DNA of 64,000 bases from Pseudomonas aylmerensis (GTDB lineage Bacteria > Pseudomonadota > Gammaproteobacteria > Pseudomonadales > Pseudomonadaceae), in the NCBI RefSeq assembly GCF_001702265.1, contig NZ_MAUE01000047.1, forward strand, positions 1 to 64,000, given 5' to 3'. The first letter of the stretch is position 1; every line of letters starts with the position of its first letter. A program made the position numbers and the translations under genes. Below, one piece after another: positions 21,460 to 30,650 of this stretch. The notes below the pieces were generated by a model. That model was not told the DNA's origin, did not search any database, and saw only the letters and a list, made by a program, of their open reading frames with translations.

Positions 21460-21755
21460 ACCAGGAACGCGTATTTAAAGTTCTGCTTGGCCCGCACGTT
21501 TCCGAAAAGGCTACGGTTCTGGCTGACAAGAAAGGCCAGTTCGTTTTCAAGGTTGCAACCGATGCAACCAAGCTGGAAATCAAGAAGGCCGTCGAAAGCC
21601 TGTTCAGCGTGAAAGTAGAGCGTGTTACTACCCTGAATGTTCTGGGTAAGAGCAAGCGCACTGCTCGCGGTCTGGGCAAGCGTAATGACTGGAAGAAGGC
21701 AGTTATCTCCCTTCAGCCAGGCCAAGATCTCGATTTCAGCAGCAGTGCTGAGTAA
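21456..21755 (+). CDS. rplW: 50S ribosomal protein L23
   Basis: L23 lies at the tunnel exit and docks trigger factor and SRP. The 99-residue protein has the start [20 protein letters not shown] and the [16 protein letters not shown] segment. Its start codon overlaps the rplD stop, so translation is coupled. Confidence 0.98.
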
Positions 21756-21769
21756 GGAAGGGGTGCATC

Positions 21770-22594
21770 ATGGCAATCGTTAAATGCAAACCGACTTCCC
21801 CTGGCCGCCGTTTTGTGGTCAAGGTGGTCAACCAGGAGCTGCATAAAGGCGCTCCTCACGCACCGCTGCTCGAGAAGAAATCGAAGTCTGGTGGTCGTAA
21901 CAACAATGGTCGTATTACCACTCGTCACATCGGTGGTGGCCATAAGCAGCATTATCGTCTGGTCGACTTCCGTCGCAACGACAAAGATGGCATCGCTGCC
22001 ACTGTCGAGCGTATCGAATACGATCCAAACCGTACTGCTCACATCGCTCTGCTGCTGTACGCAGATGGCGAGCGTCGCTACATCATCGCCCCTAAAGGCG
22101 TGAGCGCTGGCGACCAGCTGATCGCAGGTGCCCTGGCACCGATCAAGCCGGGCAACGCTCTGCAACTGCGTAACATTCCAGTTGGTAGCACCGTACACGG
22201 CATCGAATTGAAGCCAGGTAAAGGCGCGCAAATCGCTCGTTCCGCTGGTGCTTCGGCTCAGCTGATCGCTCGTGAAGGTGTCTACGTGACCCTGCGTCTG
22301 CGTTCTGGTGAGATGCGTAAAGTGCTGGCTGAATGCCGCGCGACCCTGGGTGAAGTCTCGAACTCCGAGCACAGCCTGCGTTCGCTGGGTAAAGCTGGTG
22401 CCAAACGCTGGCGTGGCGTTCGCCCAACCGTTCGTGGTGTTGCCATGAACCCGGTTGACCACCCACACGGTGGTGGTGAAGGTCGTACCTCTGGTGGTCG
22501 TCATCCGGTATCGCCATGGGGCTTCCCGACTAAGGGCGCGAAGACTCGTGGTAATAAGCGTACCGACAAAATGATCGTCCGTCGTCGCAAGTAA
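21770..22594 (+). CDS. rplB: 50S ribosomal protein L2
   Basis: L2 is needed for subunit joining and peptidyl transfer. The 274 residues include the C-terminal [14 protein letters not shown] signature with the conserved histidine. It lies between rplW and rpsS with short gaps of 14 and 16 bp. Confidence 0.99.
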
Positions 22595-22610
22595 ATAGAG
22601 GGATACGACA

Positions 22611-22886
22611 GTGCCACGTTCTCTGAAAAAAGGTCCTTTTATTGATCTTCACCTACTGAAGAAGATCGAAGTGGCGGCGGAAAAGAACGATCGCAAACCA
22701 GTTAAGACCTGGTCGCGTCGTTCGATGATCCTGCCACAAATGGTCGGTCTGACCATCGCAGTACACAACGGTCGTCAACACGTCCCAGTTCTCGTTAACG
22801 AAGACATGGTCGGCCACAAACTAGGCGAGTTTGCCGGTACCCGCACTTATCGTGGGCACGTGGCAGACAAGAAAGCCAAGCGTTAA
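22611..22886 (+). CDS. rpsS: 30S ribosomal protein S19
   Basis: S19 is in the 30S head with S13. The 91-residue protein reads [18 protein letters not shown] and has the conserved [16 protein letters not shown] block. Translation starts at a GTG. Confidence 0.98.
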
Positions 22887-22897
22887 GGGGTAAGGAA

Positions 22898-23230
22898 ATG
22901 GAAGTAGCCGCTAAGTTGTCGGGCGCTCGAATCTCCGCCCAGAAAGCCCGCTTGGTCGCCGACCAGATCCGCGGGAAGAAGGTGGGCGAAGCGCTCAACC
23001 TGTTGGCTTTCAGCAGTAAGAAAGCCGCCGAGATCATGAAGAAAGTGCTGGAGTCGGCCGTAGCCAACGCCGAGCATAACGAAGGCGCAGACGTTGATGA
23101 CCTGAAGGTCAGCACCGTTTTCGTCAACGAAGGGCGTTCGCTGAAGCGCATCATGCCACGTGCCAAAGGCCGTGCTGATCGCATCGTCAAGCGGTCTTGC
23201 CATATCACTGTCAAGGTTGCTGACAAGTAA
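22898..23230 (+). CDS. rplV: 50S ribosomal protein L22
   Basis: L22 spans the 50S subunit, and its beta-hairpin lines the exit tunnel. The 110-residue sequence has [18 protein letters not shown] and the hairpin [14 protein letters not shown], with no deletion of the macrolide-resistance type. Confidence 0.98.
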
Positions 23231-23243
23231 CGGAGTCGAAGAG

Positions 23244-23930
23244 ATGGGTCAGAAAGTACATCCCATTGGCATTCGCCTGGGAATCGTCAAGGAGCACACC
23301 TCCGTCTGGTACGCAGACGGTCGGACTTATGCGGACTACTTGTTCGCTGATCTGAAGGTGCGTGAGTATCTCCAAGACAAACTAAAAAGCGCGTCCGTAA
23401 GCCGTATCGATATCCATCGTCCGGCCCAAACTGCACGTATCACCATCCACACCGCTCGTCCAGGTATCGTTATCGGGAAGAAAGGTGAAGATGTTGAGAA
23501 ACTGCGTCAGGACCTGACCAAGCAAATGGGTGTGCCTGTGCACATCAATATCGAAGAGATCCGCAAGCCGGAGCTCGACGGTATGCTGGTTGCGCAGAGC
23601 GTAGCTCAGCAGCTGGAGCGTCGCGTAATGTTCCGTCGCGCTATGAAGCGCGCCGTACAGAACGCCATGCGCATTGGTGCCAAAGGCATCAAAATCCAAG
23701 TGAGCGGTCGTCTCGGCGGTGCTGAAATCGCACGTACTGAATGGTATCGCGAAGGTCGTGTGCCACTGCACACCCTGCGTGCCGACATCGACTATGCCAA
23801 CTACGAAGCTCACACCACTTACGGTGTGATCGGTGTAAAGGTTTGGATCTTCAAAGGCGAAGTAATTGGTGGTCGCCAAGAAGAACTGAAACCACAAGCA
23901 CCAGCGCCTCGTAAAAAAGCTGCTAAGTAA
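23244..23930 (+). CDS. rpsC: 30S ribosomal protein S3
   Basis: S3 forms the mRNA entry site and has a KH domain (about 39-108, with [15 protein letters not shown]). The 228-residue product starts [14 protein letters not shown]; earlier in-frame starts inside rplV are rejected because this start is universal and has a purine-rich site just upstream. Confidence 0.98.
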
Positions 23931-23942
23931 GGGGTACGCCAA

Positions 23943-24356
23943 ATGTTGCAACCTAAGCGTACGAAGTTCCGCAAGCAGATGACAGGCCACAACCGTGGTC
24001 TGGCTCAGCGCGGTAGCAAAGTCAGCTTCGGCGAGTTCGCGCTGAAGTCTGTAGCTCGTGGTCGTCTCACCGCTCGTCAGATCGAGTCAGCGCGTCGTGC
24101 TCTGACCCGTCACGTAAAACGTGGCGGCAAGATCTGGATCCGTGTATTCCCGGACAAGCCGATCTCCAAAAAACCTCTCGAGGTTCGGATGGGTAAAGGT
24201 AAGGGTAACGTGGAATACTGGGTAGCCCAGATTCAGCCAGGCAAAGTCCTGTATGAAATCGAGGGTGTTTCTGAAGAGCTGGCGCGTGAGGCTTTCGCCC
24301 TGGCTGCTGCAAAGCTGCCGCTCGCCACCTCCTTTGTTAAACGGACGGTGATGTGA
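23943..24356 (+). CDS. rplP: 50S ribosomal protein L16
   Basis: L16 positions the A-site tRNA. The 137-residue protein reads [19 protein letters not shown] and has the [22 protein letters not shown] region. Its stop codon shares one base with the rpmC start. Confidence 0.98.
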
Positions 24357-24547
24357 TGAAAGCGAATGAACTTCGTGAAAAATCCGCACAGCAGCTGAAC
24401 GAGCAACTGCTCGGCCTGCTGCGCGACCAGTTCAATCTGCGTATGCAGAAAGCAACTGGCCAGTTGGGGCAGTCTCATCTGCTCTCGCAAGTTAAGCGTG
24501 ACATCGCTCGCGTGAAGACTGTGCTCAACCAGCAGGCAGGTAAGTGA
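24356..24547 (+). CDS. rpmC: 50S ribosomal protein L29
   Basis: A 63-residue helical hairpin protein near the tunnel exit, with the family start [18 protein letters not shown] and end [11 protein letters not shown]. The ATG at 24356 overlaps the rplP stop (TGATG); a GTG one codon earlier is less likely. Confidence 0.97.
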
Positions 24548-24549
24548 TC

Positions 24550-24816
24550 ATGGCTGAAGCCGAAAAGACTGTCCGTACGCTGACTGGCCGTGTTGTCAGC
24601 GACAAGATGGACAAAACCATCACCGTTTTGATCGAGCGTCGCGTTAAGCACCCGATCTACGGTAAATATGTTAAGCGTTCGACTAAGCTGCACGCGCACG
24701 ACGAAACCAATCAGTGCCACATCGGCGACAAAGTCACTATTCGTGAAACTCGTCCGCTGGCCAAGACCAAGTCTTGGGCACTGGTTGATGTTCTCGAACG
24801 CGCTGTGGAAGTCTAA
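24550..24816 (+). CDS. rpsQ: 30S ribosomal protein S17
   Basis: S17 is a primary 16S rRNA binder with an OB fold. The 88-residue protein has VVSDKMDKTITVLIERRVKHP and the HAHDETNQCHIGDKV block. The ATG at 24550, two bases after the rpmC stop, is preferred to an in-frame GTG at 24544. Confidence 0.97.
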   Translation: MAEAEKTVRTLTGRVVSDKMDKTITVLIERRVKHPIYGKYVKRSTKLHAHDETNQCHIGDKVTIRETRPLAKTKSWALVDVLERAVEV

Positions 24817-24839
24817 GGACTAGGGGTCGGAGAAATTAT

Positions 24840-25208
24840 ATGATTCAGACTCAATCCATGCTCGATGTGGCCGATAACAGCGGCGCTCGCCGTGTTATGT
24901 GCATCAAGGTGCTGGGTGGCTCCCATCGTCGTTACGCTGGTATCGGTGACATCATCAAAGTTACCGTGAAGGAAGCAATTCCTCGCGGTAAGGTGAAAAA
25001 AGGCCAAGTGATGACTGCTGTTGTAGTCCGCACTCGTCACGGCGTACGCCGTGCAGATGGCTCCATTATCCGCTTTGATGGCAACGCTGCTGTTCTTCTG
25101 AACAACAAGCAAGAGCCGATCGGCACCCGTATCTTTGGGCCAGTGACCCGTGAACTTCGTACTGAGAAGTTCATGAAGATCGTCTCGCTCGCCCCAGAAG
25201 TGCTGTAA
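24840..25208 (+). CDS. rplN: 50S ribosomal protein L14
   Basis: L14 contacts the 30S subunit in bridge B8. The 122 residues start MIQTQSMLDVADNSGARRVMC and include the VVVRTRHGVRRADGS segment. It is the first gene of the spc group. I see no clear promoter in the 23-bp gap before it, so it is probably continuous with the S10 operon here. Confidence 0.98.
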   Translation: MIQTQSMLDVADNSGARRVMCIKVLGGSHRRYAGIGDIIKVTVKEAIPRGKVKKGQVMTAVVVRTRHGVRRADGSIIRFDGNAAVLLNNKQEPIGTRIFGPVTRELRTEKFMKIVSLAPEVL

Positions 25209-25219
25209 GGAGATCCGAC

Positions 25220-25534
25220 ATGCAAAAGATTCGTCGTGACGACGAGATCATCGTGATCGCCGGCAAAGACAAAGGTAAGCGCGGTAAGGTGCTGAAGGTT
25301 CTCGCTGACGACCGTCTGGTCGTTGGTGGTCTGAACCTGGTCAAGCGTCATACCAAGCCTAACCCGATGTCGGGCGTACAGGGCGGTATCGTCGAGAAAG
25401 AAGCGCCACTGCACGCTTCTAACGTCGCCATCTTCAACGGCGAAACCAACAAGGCTGATCGTGTTGGTTTCAAAGTAGAAGACGGTAAGAAAATTCGTGT
25501 CTTCAAGTCGACCCAAAAAGCGGTTGATGCTTGA
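25220..25534 (+). CDS. rplX: 50S ribosomal protein L24
   Basis: L24 initiates 50S assembly. The 104-residue protein has a KOW motif near its N terminus (DEIIVIAGKDKGKRGKVLKV) and the NLVKRHTKPN segment. Confidence 0.98.
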   Translation: MQKIRRDDEIIVIAGKDKGKRGKVLKVLADDRLVVGGLNLVKRHTKPNPMSGVQGGIVEKEAPLHASNVAIFNGETNKADRVGFKVEDGKKIRVFKSTQKAVDA

Positions 25535-25556
25535 ACACTGCTAGGTAGATAAGACC

Positions 25557-26096
25557 ATGGCACGACTACAAGAGATTTACCGGAAGGAAATCGCCCCCAA
25601 GCTTAAGGAAGAACTTAAGCTCGGGAACGTGATGGAAGTTCCGCGCGTTACCAAAATCACCCTGAACATGGGTCTGGGCGAAGCGATCGGCGACAAAAAA
25701 GTCATCGAGCACGCTGTTGCTGACCTGGAAAAGATCACCGGTCAAAAGGTCGTTGTGACTTACGCTCGGAAATCCATCGCTGGCTTTAAAGTCCGTGAAG
25801 GTTGGCCGATCGGCGTCAAAGTGACCCTGCGCCGTGAGCGTATGTACGAATTCCTGGATCGTCTGCTGTCGATCTCCCTGCCTCGGGTTCGCGACTTCCG
25901 CGGCCTGAATGCCAAGTCCTTCGATGGTCGTGGTAACTACAGCATGGGCGTGAAAGAGCAGATCATCTTCCCGGAAATCGACTACGACAAGATCGATGCT
26001 CTCCGCGGTCTGGACATCACCCTGACCACCACTGCCAAGAACGATGATGAAGGCCGCGCTCTGCTGCGTGCATTCAAATTCCCGTTCCGCAACTGA
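25557..26096 (+). CDS. rplE: 50S ribosomal protein L5
   Basis: L5 binds 5S rRNA and forms bridge B1b. The 179-residue protein contains the MGLGEAIGDKK and LRRERMYEFLDRLLSISLPRVRDFRG segments of the family. In E. coli the S8 repressor binds the start of this gene; I did not identify an equivalent structure here. Confidence 0.98.
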   Translation: MARLQEIYRKEIAPKLKEELKLGNVMEVPRVTKITLNMGLGEAIGDKKVIEHAVADLEKITGQKVVVTYARKSIAGFKVREGWPIGVKVTLRRERMYEFLDRLLSISLPRVRDFRGLNAKSFDGRGNYSMGVKEQIIFPEIDYDKIDALRGLDITLTTTAKNDDEGRALLRAFKFPFRN

Positions 26097-26109
26097 TTGG
26101 AGTAGGACC

Positions 26110-26415
26110 ATGGCCAAGATGAGCATGAAAAACCGCGAGCTGAAGCGTCAGCTCACGGTTGCCAAGTACGCCAAGAAGCGTGCAGCACTGAAAGCGATCA
26201 TCGTTGATCTGAACGCAAGTCCAGAAGCGCGTTGGGAAGCTACAGTTGCTCTGCAGAAGCAGCCACGTGACGCAAGCGCTTCGCGCATGCGTAACCGCTG
26301 CCGCCTGACCGGTCGTCCACACGGCGTTTACCGCAAGTTCGGCCTCGGCCGTAACAAACTGCGTGAAGCGGCAATGCGTGGTGACGTACCAGGTCTGGTT
26401 AAAGCCAGCTGGTAA
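26110..26415 (+). CDS. rpsN: 30S ribosomal protein S14 (zinc-free type)
   Basis: S14 is in the 30S head. The 101-residue protein is the long form without the CxxC zinc ribbon, having a single cysteine in MRNRCRLTGRPHGVYRKFG. Starts upstream of the ATG at 26110 lie within rplE and are rejected. A 208-bp gap with a terminator and promoter follows, which is unusual inside a spc operon. Confidence 0.98.
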   Translation: MAKMSMKNRELKRQLTVAKYAKKRAALKAIIVDLNASPEARWEATVALQKQPRDASASRMRNRCRLTGRPHGVYRKFGLGRNKLREAAMRGDVPGLVKASW

Positions 26416-26431
26416 GTACGTTCAGCGTCCA

Positions 26432-26461
26432 GGTGGGAGGTATCGCAAGATACTGACCACC
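26432..26461 (+). promoter_or_regulatory. Hairpin with GCAA tetraloop between rpsN and rpsH
   Basis: The RNA can fold as GGTGG/CCACC, an internal loop (GAG opposite TGA), then GTATC/GATAC closed by a GCAA (GNRA) tetraloop. There is no T tract, so it is not a terminator itself. It could be a protein-binding or processing element; the function is unknown. Confidence 0.45.
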
Positions 26462-26478
26462 GGTGACCTTGAATCTGG

Positions 26479-26504
26479 AACAAGCCCCTTTTGGGGCTTG
26501 TTTC
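26479..26504 (+). terminator. Terminator-like hairpin between rpsN and rpsH
   Basis: A perfect 10-bp stem (AACAAGCCCC with GGGGCTTGTT) closes a TTTT loop and is followed by TCATTT. It would end or attenuate transcripts arriving from the S10 and early spc genes. Confidence 0.75.
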
Positions 26505-26526
26505 ATTTCCGGAGTGTGTCTAGAAT
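26498..26526 (+). promoter_or_regulatory. Internal promoter before rpsH
   Basis: TTGTTT (26498-26503) and TAGAAT (26521-26526) are 17 bp apart. The discriminator CCGGCTCGC is identical to that of the tRNA-Tyr promoter at 2677, which supports a real, stable-RNA-like promoter. Its -35 overlaps the right arm of the preceding terminator. Confidence 0.65.
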
Positions 26527-26623
26527 ACCCGGCTCGCCTGAGCCCGTGTTTTCTATGCTCGGAGATTCTCGGCGACATATGTAGCCGCAAGGCTAATTTT
26601 TTTGTATTAGGAGCGTCTAGCCC

Positions 26624-27016
26624 ATGAGTATGCAGGACCCGTTAGCGGACATGCTAACTCGTATCCGTAATGCCCAGATGGCTGAAAAGTCCGTCGTAAG
26701 CATGCCATCTTCCAAGTTGAAGGTAGCTGTTGCCAAAGTCCTGAAAGACGAAGGCTACATTGCGGGTTATCAGATCAGCAGCGAAACCAAGCCACTGCTG
26801 TCCATCGAGCTGAAGTACTTCGAAGGCCGTTCGGTCATCGAGGAAGTGAAGCGCGTTAGCCGTCCAGGCCTGCGTCAGTACAAGTCCGCTGAGGATCTGC
26901 CGAAAGTTCGTGGCGGTCTTGGCGTGTCTATCGTCTCCACCAACAAAGGTGTGATGACGGATCGTGCTGCGCGCGCTGCCGGTGTCGGCGGCGAAGTTCT
27001 TTGCACTGTGTTCTAA
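26624..27016 (+). CDS. rpsH: 30S ribosomal protein S8
   Basis: S8 binds helix 21 of 16S rRNA and is the translational repressor of the spc operon in E. coli. The 130-residue protein begins MSMQDPLADMLTRIRNAQ and ends with the GLGVSIVSTNKGVMTDRAAR-type block. It follows its own candidate promoter with a leader of about 90 nt. Confidence 0.98.
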   Translation: MSMQDPLADMLTRIRNAQMAEKSVVSMPSSKLKVAVAKVLKDEGYIAGYQISSETKPLLSIELKYFEGRSVIEEVKRVSRPGLRQYKSAEDLPKVRGGLGVSIVSTNKGVMTDRAARAAGVGGEVLCTVF

Positions 27017-27028
27017 GGGGGGATAAGC

Positions 27029-27562
27029 ATGTCTCGCGTCGCTAAGAACCCCGTTAAGCTGCCAGCCGGTGTCGAAGTCAAATTCGCAGGCCAACAGCTT
27101 TCGGTGAAGGGTGCCAAGGGTACTCTTGAACTGAACATCCATTCGTCCGTTGAGATCGTTGAAGAAGCTGGTGAGCTGCGTTTCGCTGCTCGCAATGGCG
27201 ATCAACAAACTCGCGCAATGGCCGGTACCACGCGTGCGTTGGTAAACAACATGGTCCAAGGCGTAAGCCAAGGCTTCGAGCGTAAGCTCCAGCTGGTCGG
27301 TGTTGGTTACAAAGCGCAAGCAAAAGGCACGGTTTTGAACCTGGCCCTTGGCTTCTCGCACCCAGTGGATTACGAACTGCCGGAAGGCATCACCGCTGAG
27401 ACTCCTAGCCAGACCGATATCCTGATCAAGGGCATCGATAAGCAGCTGGTAGGTCAAGTGGCTGCTGAGATCCGCGACTTCCGTCCACCAGAGCCGTACA
27501 AAGGCAAAGGTGTGCGCTACGCGGACGAAGTCGTCCGTCGTAAAGAAGCCAAGAAGAAGTAG
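27029..27562 (+). CDS. rplF: 50S ribosomal protein L6
   Basis: L6 lies near the sarcin-ricin loop and stalk base. The 177-residue protein starts MSRVAKNPVKLPAGV and ends in the PPEPYKGKGVRYADE signature. Confidence 0.98.
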   Translation: MSRVAKNPVKLPAGVEVKFAGQQLSVKGAKGTLELNIHSSVEIVEEAGELRFAARNGDQQTRAMAGTTRALVNNMVQGVSQGFERKLQLVGVGYKAQAKGTVLNLALGFSHPVDYELPEGITAETPSQTDILIKGIDKQLVGQVAAEIRDFRPPEPYKGKGVRYADEVVRRKEAKKK

Positions 27563-27572
27563 GGCATAGCAA

Positions 27573-27923
27573 ATGACCGACAAAAAAGTTACTCGACTGC
27601 GTCGCGCTCGCAAAGCACGCCTGAAAATGCACGAACTCGAAGTCGTGCGTCTCTGCGTGTTCCGCTCGTCGCAGCACATCTACGCCCAGGTCATCTCGGC
27701 CGACGGCAACAAAGTCCTGGCAAGCGCCTCGACTTTGGATAAAGAACTGCGTGATGGTGCCACTGGCAACATCGACGCGGCCACAAAGGTTGGCCAGCTG
27801 GTCGCTACGCGTGCTAAGGCCGCTGGCGTCTCGCAAGTGGCTTTCGACCGCTCTGGCTTCAAGTACCACGGCCGCGTTAAAGCGCTGGCTGATGCTGCTC
27901 GTGAAGCTGGGCTGGAGTTCTAA
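27573..27923 (+). CDS. rplR: 50S ribosomal protein L18
   Basis: L18 binds 5S rRNA with L5. The 116-residue protein has a basic N-terminal tail (RLRRARKARLKMHELEVVRL) and the C-terminal FDRSGFKYHGRVKALADAAR signature. Confidence 0.98.
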   Translation: MTDKKVTRLRRARKARLKMHELEVVRLCVFRSSQHIYAQVISADGNKVLASASTLDKELRDGATGNIDAATKVGQLVATRAKAAGVSQVAFDRSGFKYHGRVKALADAAREAGLEF

Positions 27924-27926
27924 GTT

Positions 27927-28427
27927 ATGTCAAATAACGACCAAAAGCGCGACGAAGGCTACATTGAGAAGCTGGTTCAAGTTAACCGCGTAGCCAAAAC
28001 CGTTAAAGGCGGCCGTATCTTCACTTTCACCGCGTTGACCGTGGTGGGTGATGGTAAAGGGCGCGTTGGCTTCGGCCGTGGCAAGTCGCGTGAAGTGCCT
28101 GCTGCGATCCAGAAGGCAATGGAAGCTGCTCGTCGCAACATGATCCAAGTTGATCTGAACGGCACCACGCTGCAGTACGCAATGAAGTCCGCTCATGGCG
28201 CTTCGAAGGTGTACATGCAGCCTGCTTCTGAAGGTACCGGTATCATCGCTGGCGGCGCTATGCGTGCTGTCCTCGAAGTTGCTGGCGTTCAGAACGTTCT
28301 GGCCAAGTGCTACGGCTCGACTAACCCGGTAAACGTGGTTCACGCCACTTTCAAAGGTTTGAAAGCTATGCAATCCCCTGAATCCATTGCCGCCAAGCGT
28401 GGCAAAAGCGTCCAGGAGATCTTCTGA
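27927..28427 (+). CDS. rpsE: 30S ribosomal protein S5
   Basis: S5 is at the mRNA entry channel and affects fidelity. The 166-residue protein has [20 protein letters not shown] with the spectinomycin loop intact, then [19 protein letters not shown]. It lies 3 bp after rplR. Confidence 0.98.
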
Positions 28428-28429
28428 TC

Positions 28430-28606
28430 ATGGCTACCGTTAAAGTAACGCTGATCAAAAGCATGACCGGCCGCATCCCTAACCACAAACTGTGCGTTAA
28501 AGGTCTGGGTCTGCGTCGCATCGGTCACACTGTAGAAGTCCAGGATACTCCCGAGAATCGCGGGATGATCAACAAGGCTTACTACATGCTGCGTGTAGAG
28601 GGTTAA
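28430..28606 (+). CDS. rpmD: 50S ribosomal protein L30
   Basis: A 58-residue protein translated from the ATG at 28430: it begins [20 protein letters not shown] and contains [20 protein letters not shown], which are L30 signatures. It sits 2 bp after rpsE and 3 bp before rplO, the usual place in the spc operon. Confidence 0.97.
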
Positions 28607-28609
28607 TCG

Positions 28610-29047
28610 ATGAAACTCAATGATCTGAGTCCAGCGCCGGGTTCCCGTCGCGAAAAGCATCGTCCGGGCCGTGGTATCGGTAGCGGTTTGGGTAAGACTG
28701 GTGGCCGTGGCCACAAAGGTCAAACCTCCCGCTCCGGTGGCACCATTGCTCCAGGCTTTGAAGGCGGTCAACAGCCGCTGCATCGTCGCCTGCCTAAGTT
28801 CGGTTTCGTTTCCCTGAAAGCCATGGACCGCGCAGAAGTGCGTCTGTCCGAGCTGGCCAAAGTGGAAGGCGACATCGTTACTGTGCAGACCCTGAAAGAT
28901 GCCAACGTGATCAACGTCAACGTACAGCGTGTGAAAATCATGCTGTCCGGTGAAGTGACTCGCGCTGTCACTATCGGCAAGGGAATCGGCGCCACCAAAG
29001 GTGCGCGTTCGGCTATCGAAGCAGCTGGCGGCAAGTTCGAGGAATAA
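28610..29047 (+). CDS. rplO: 50S ribosomal protein L15
   Basis: L15 is a late assembly protein of the 50S subunit. The 145-residue product has the glycine-rich GRGIGSGLGKTGGRGHKGQ region and the GFEGGQQPLHRRLPKFGF segment. Its stop codon directly abuts the secY start. Confidence 0.98.
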   Translation: MKLNDLSPAPGSRREKHRPGRGIGSGLGKTGGRGHKGQTSRSGGTIAPGFEGGQQPLHRRLPKFGFVSLKAMDRAEVRLSELAKVEGDIVTVQTLKDANVINVNVQRVKIMLSGEVTRAVTIGKGIGATKGARSAIEAAGGKFEE

Positions 29048-30376
29048 ATGGCTAAGCAAGGTGCTCTCTCAGCGCTCGGCAAAGGCGGTATGTCTGAACT
29101 TTGGGCTCGTCTGCGTTTTCTGTTCCTGGCGATTATCGTCTACCGAATAGGCGCACACATCCCGGTTCCAGGTATCAACCCGGACCGACTCGCAGACCTG
29201 TTTCGACAGAATGAGGGGACCATTCTTAGCTTGTTCAACATGTTTTCCGGCGGCGCGCTGGAACGGATGAGCATCTTTGCACTGGGGATCATGCCGTACA
29301 TTTCGGCATCGATCATCATGCAGCTGATGACCGCCGTCAGCCCGCAGCTGGAGCAGTTGAAGAAGGAAGGTGAAGCTGGCCGTCGCAAGATTAGCCAGTA
29401 CACCCGCTACGGCACTGTCATCCTCGCCCTGGTTCAAGCTATCGGCATGTCCGTTGGCCTGGCAGGGCAGGGTGTTGCGTTCACTGGTGACTTTGGCTTC
29501 CATTTCGTCGCGGTATCCACTTTTGTGGCTGGTGCGATGTTCATGATGTGGCTGGGTGAGCAGATTACTGAGCGTGGTGTTGGCAACGGTATCTCGATGT
29601 TGATTTTCGCAGGTATCGTCGCCGGTCTTCCGAGAGCAATCGGGCAGTCTTTCGAGTCTGCGCGTCAGGGTGATATCAATATTTTCGCCCTGGTTGCCAT
29701 CGGTTTGCTGGCAGTAGCGATTATCGGTTTTGTGGTGTTCATTGAGCGTGGCCAGCGTCGTATTGCTGTTCACTACGCCAAGCGTCAGCAGGGCCGTAAG
29801 GTCTTTGCTGCGCAGACCAGCCACTTGCCGCTGAAAGTGAATATGGCCGGTGTTATTCCGGCAATTTTCGCGAGCAGCATTTTGCTGTTTCCGGCTTCGT
29901 TGGGTACCTGGTTTGGTCAGTCTGAAAATATGGGCTGGCTGCAGGACCTCTCTCAGTCGATCGCTCCTGGTCAGCCGTTGAATATTCTGCTGTTTAGTGC
30001 AGGGATTATTTTCTTCTGCTTCTTCTATACGGCGTTGATGTTCAATCCGAAAGACGTAGCGGAAAACCTGAAGAAGTCCGGTGCCTTTATTCCGGGTATT
30101 CGTCCAGGTGAGCAGTCTGCACGCTACATTGATGGCGTTCTGACTCGTTTGACCCTGTTCGGTGCTCTATATATGACGGCCGTGTGCTTGTTGCCCCAGT
30201 TCCTGGTGGTTGCAGCAAACGTTCCGTTCTACCTTGGCGGGACCTCGTTGCTGATCGTGGTCGTGGTTGTGATGGACTTCATGTCCCAAGTACAATCGCA
30301 CCTCGTTTCGCACCAGTACGAATCCCTGATGAAGAAAGCCAACCTGAAGGGCTACGGCAGCGGCATGTTGCGCTGA
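29048..30376 (+). CDS. secY: Protein translocase subunit SecY
   Basis: SecY is the ten-span channel protein of the Sec translocon. The 442-residue sequence shows the plug region after the first span ([16 protein letters not shown]), many hydrophobic segments and the cytosolic loop [20 protein letters not shown]. Together with secE at 3.3 kb this window holds both essential channel subunits. Confidence 0.98.
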
Positions 30377-30404
30377 GTACCCCATAAGGTTCGAGGAGTT
30401 GGTG

Positions 30405-30521
30405 ATGAAAGTTCGTGCATCGGTGAAAAAGCTGTGCCGTAACTGCAAGATTATTCGCCGCGAAGGTGTTGTTCGAGTAATTTGCAGCGCGGAACCGCGT
30501 CACAAACAGCGCCAAGGCTGA
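30405..30521 (+). CDS. rpmJ: 50S ribosomal protein L36 (zinc-binding form)
   Basis: A 38-residue protein starting [19 protein letters not shown]. Cys11, Cys14, Cys27 and a histidine near residue 32 form the zinc ribbon, so this is the C+ form; Pseudomonads often carry a zinc-free paralog elsewhere that is induced under zinc shortage. It is preceded by GAGG and follows secY by 28 bp. Confidence 0.96.
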
Positions 30522-30538
30522 GTGTGATCCGCTTGAAG

Positions 30539-30568
30539 CCCGGCAGCTAGTGCGCTGCCGGGTTGATT
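30539..30568 (+). terminator. Hairpin after rpmJ
   Basis: A perfect 9-bp stem (CCCGGCAGC with GCTGCCGGG) and six-base loop are followed by TTGATTATTT. The tail is a mediocre T tract, so this is probably a partial terminator ending the spc group just before the alpha promoter. Confidence 0.6.
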
Positions 30569-30591
30569 ATTTGTTATTACAGCGATATTAT
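30563..30591 (+). promoter_or_regulatory. Promoter of the alpha operon (rpsM-rpsK-rpsD-rpoA-rplQ)
   Basis: TTGATT (30563-30568) and TATTAT (30586-30591) are 17 bp apart, followed by a GC-rich discriminator CTCGCGCCC. It starts directly behind the rpmJ hairpin and gives a leader of about 50 nt before rpsM. Confidence 0.65.
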
Positions 30592-30650
30592 CTCGCGCCC
30601 TATTTCTTGGCTTCCGGGGCGTAGGTAGCTGTCAATTGGAGTCCCACTGA

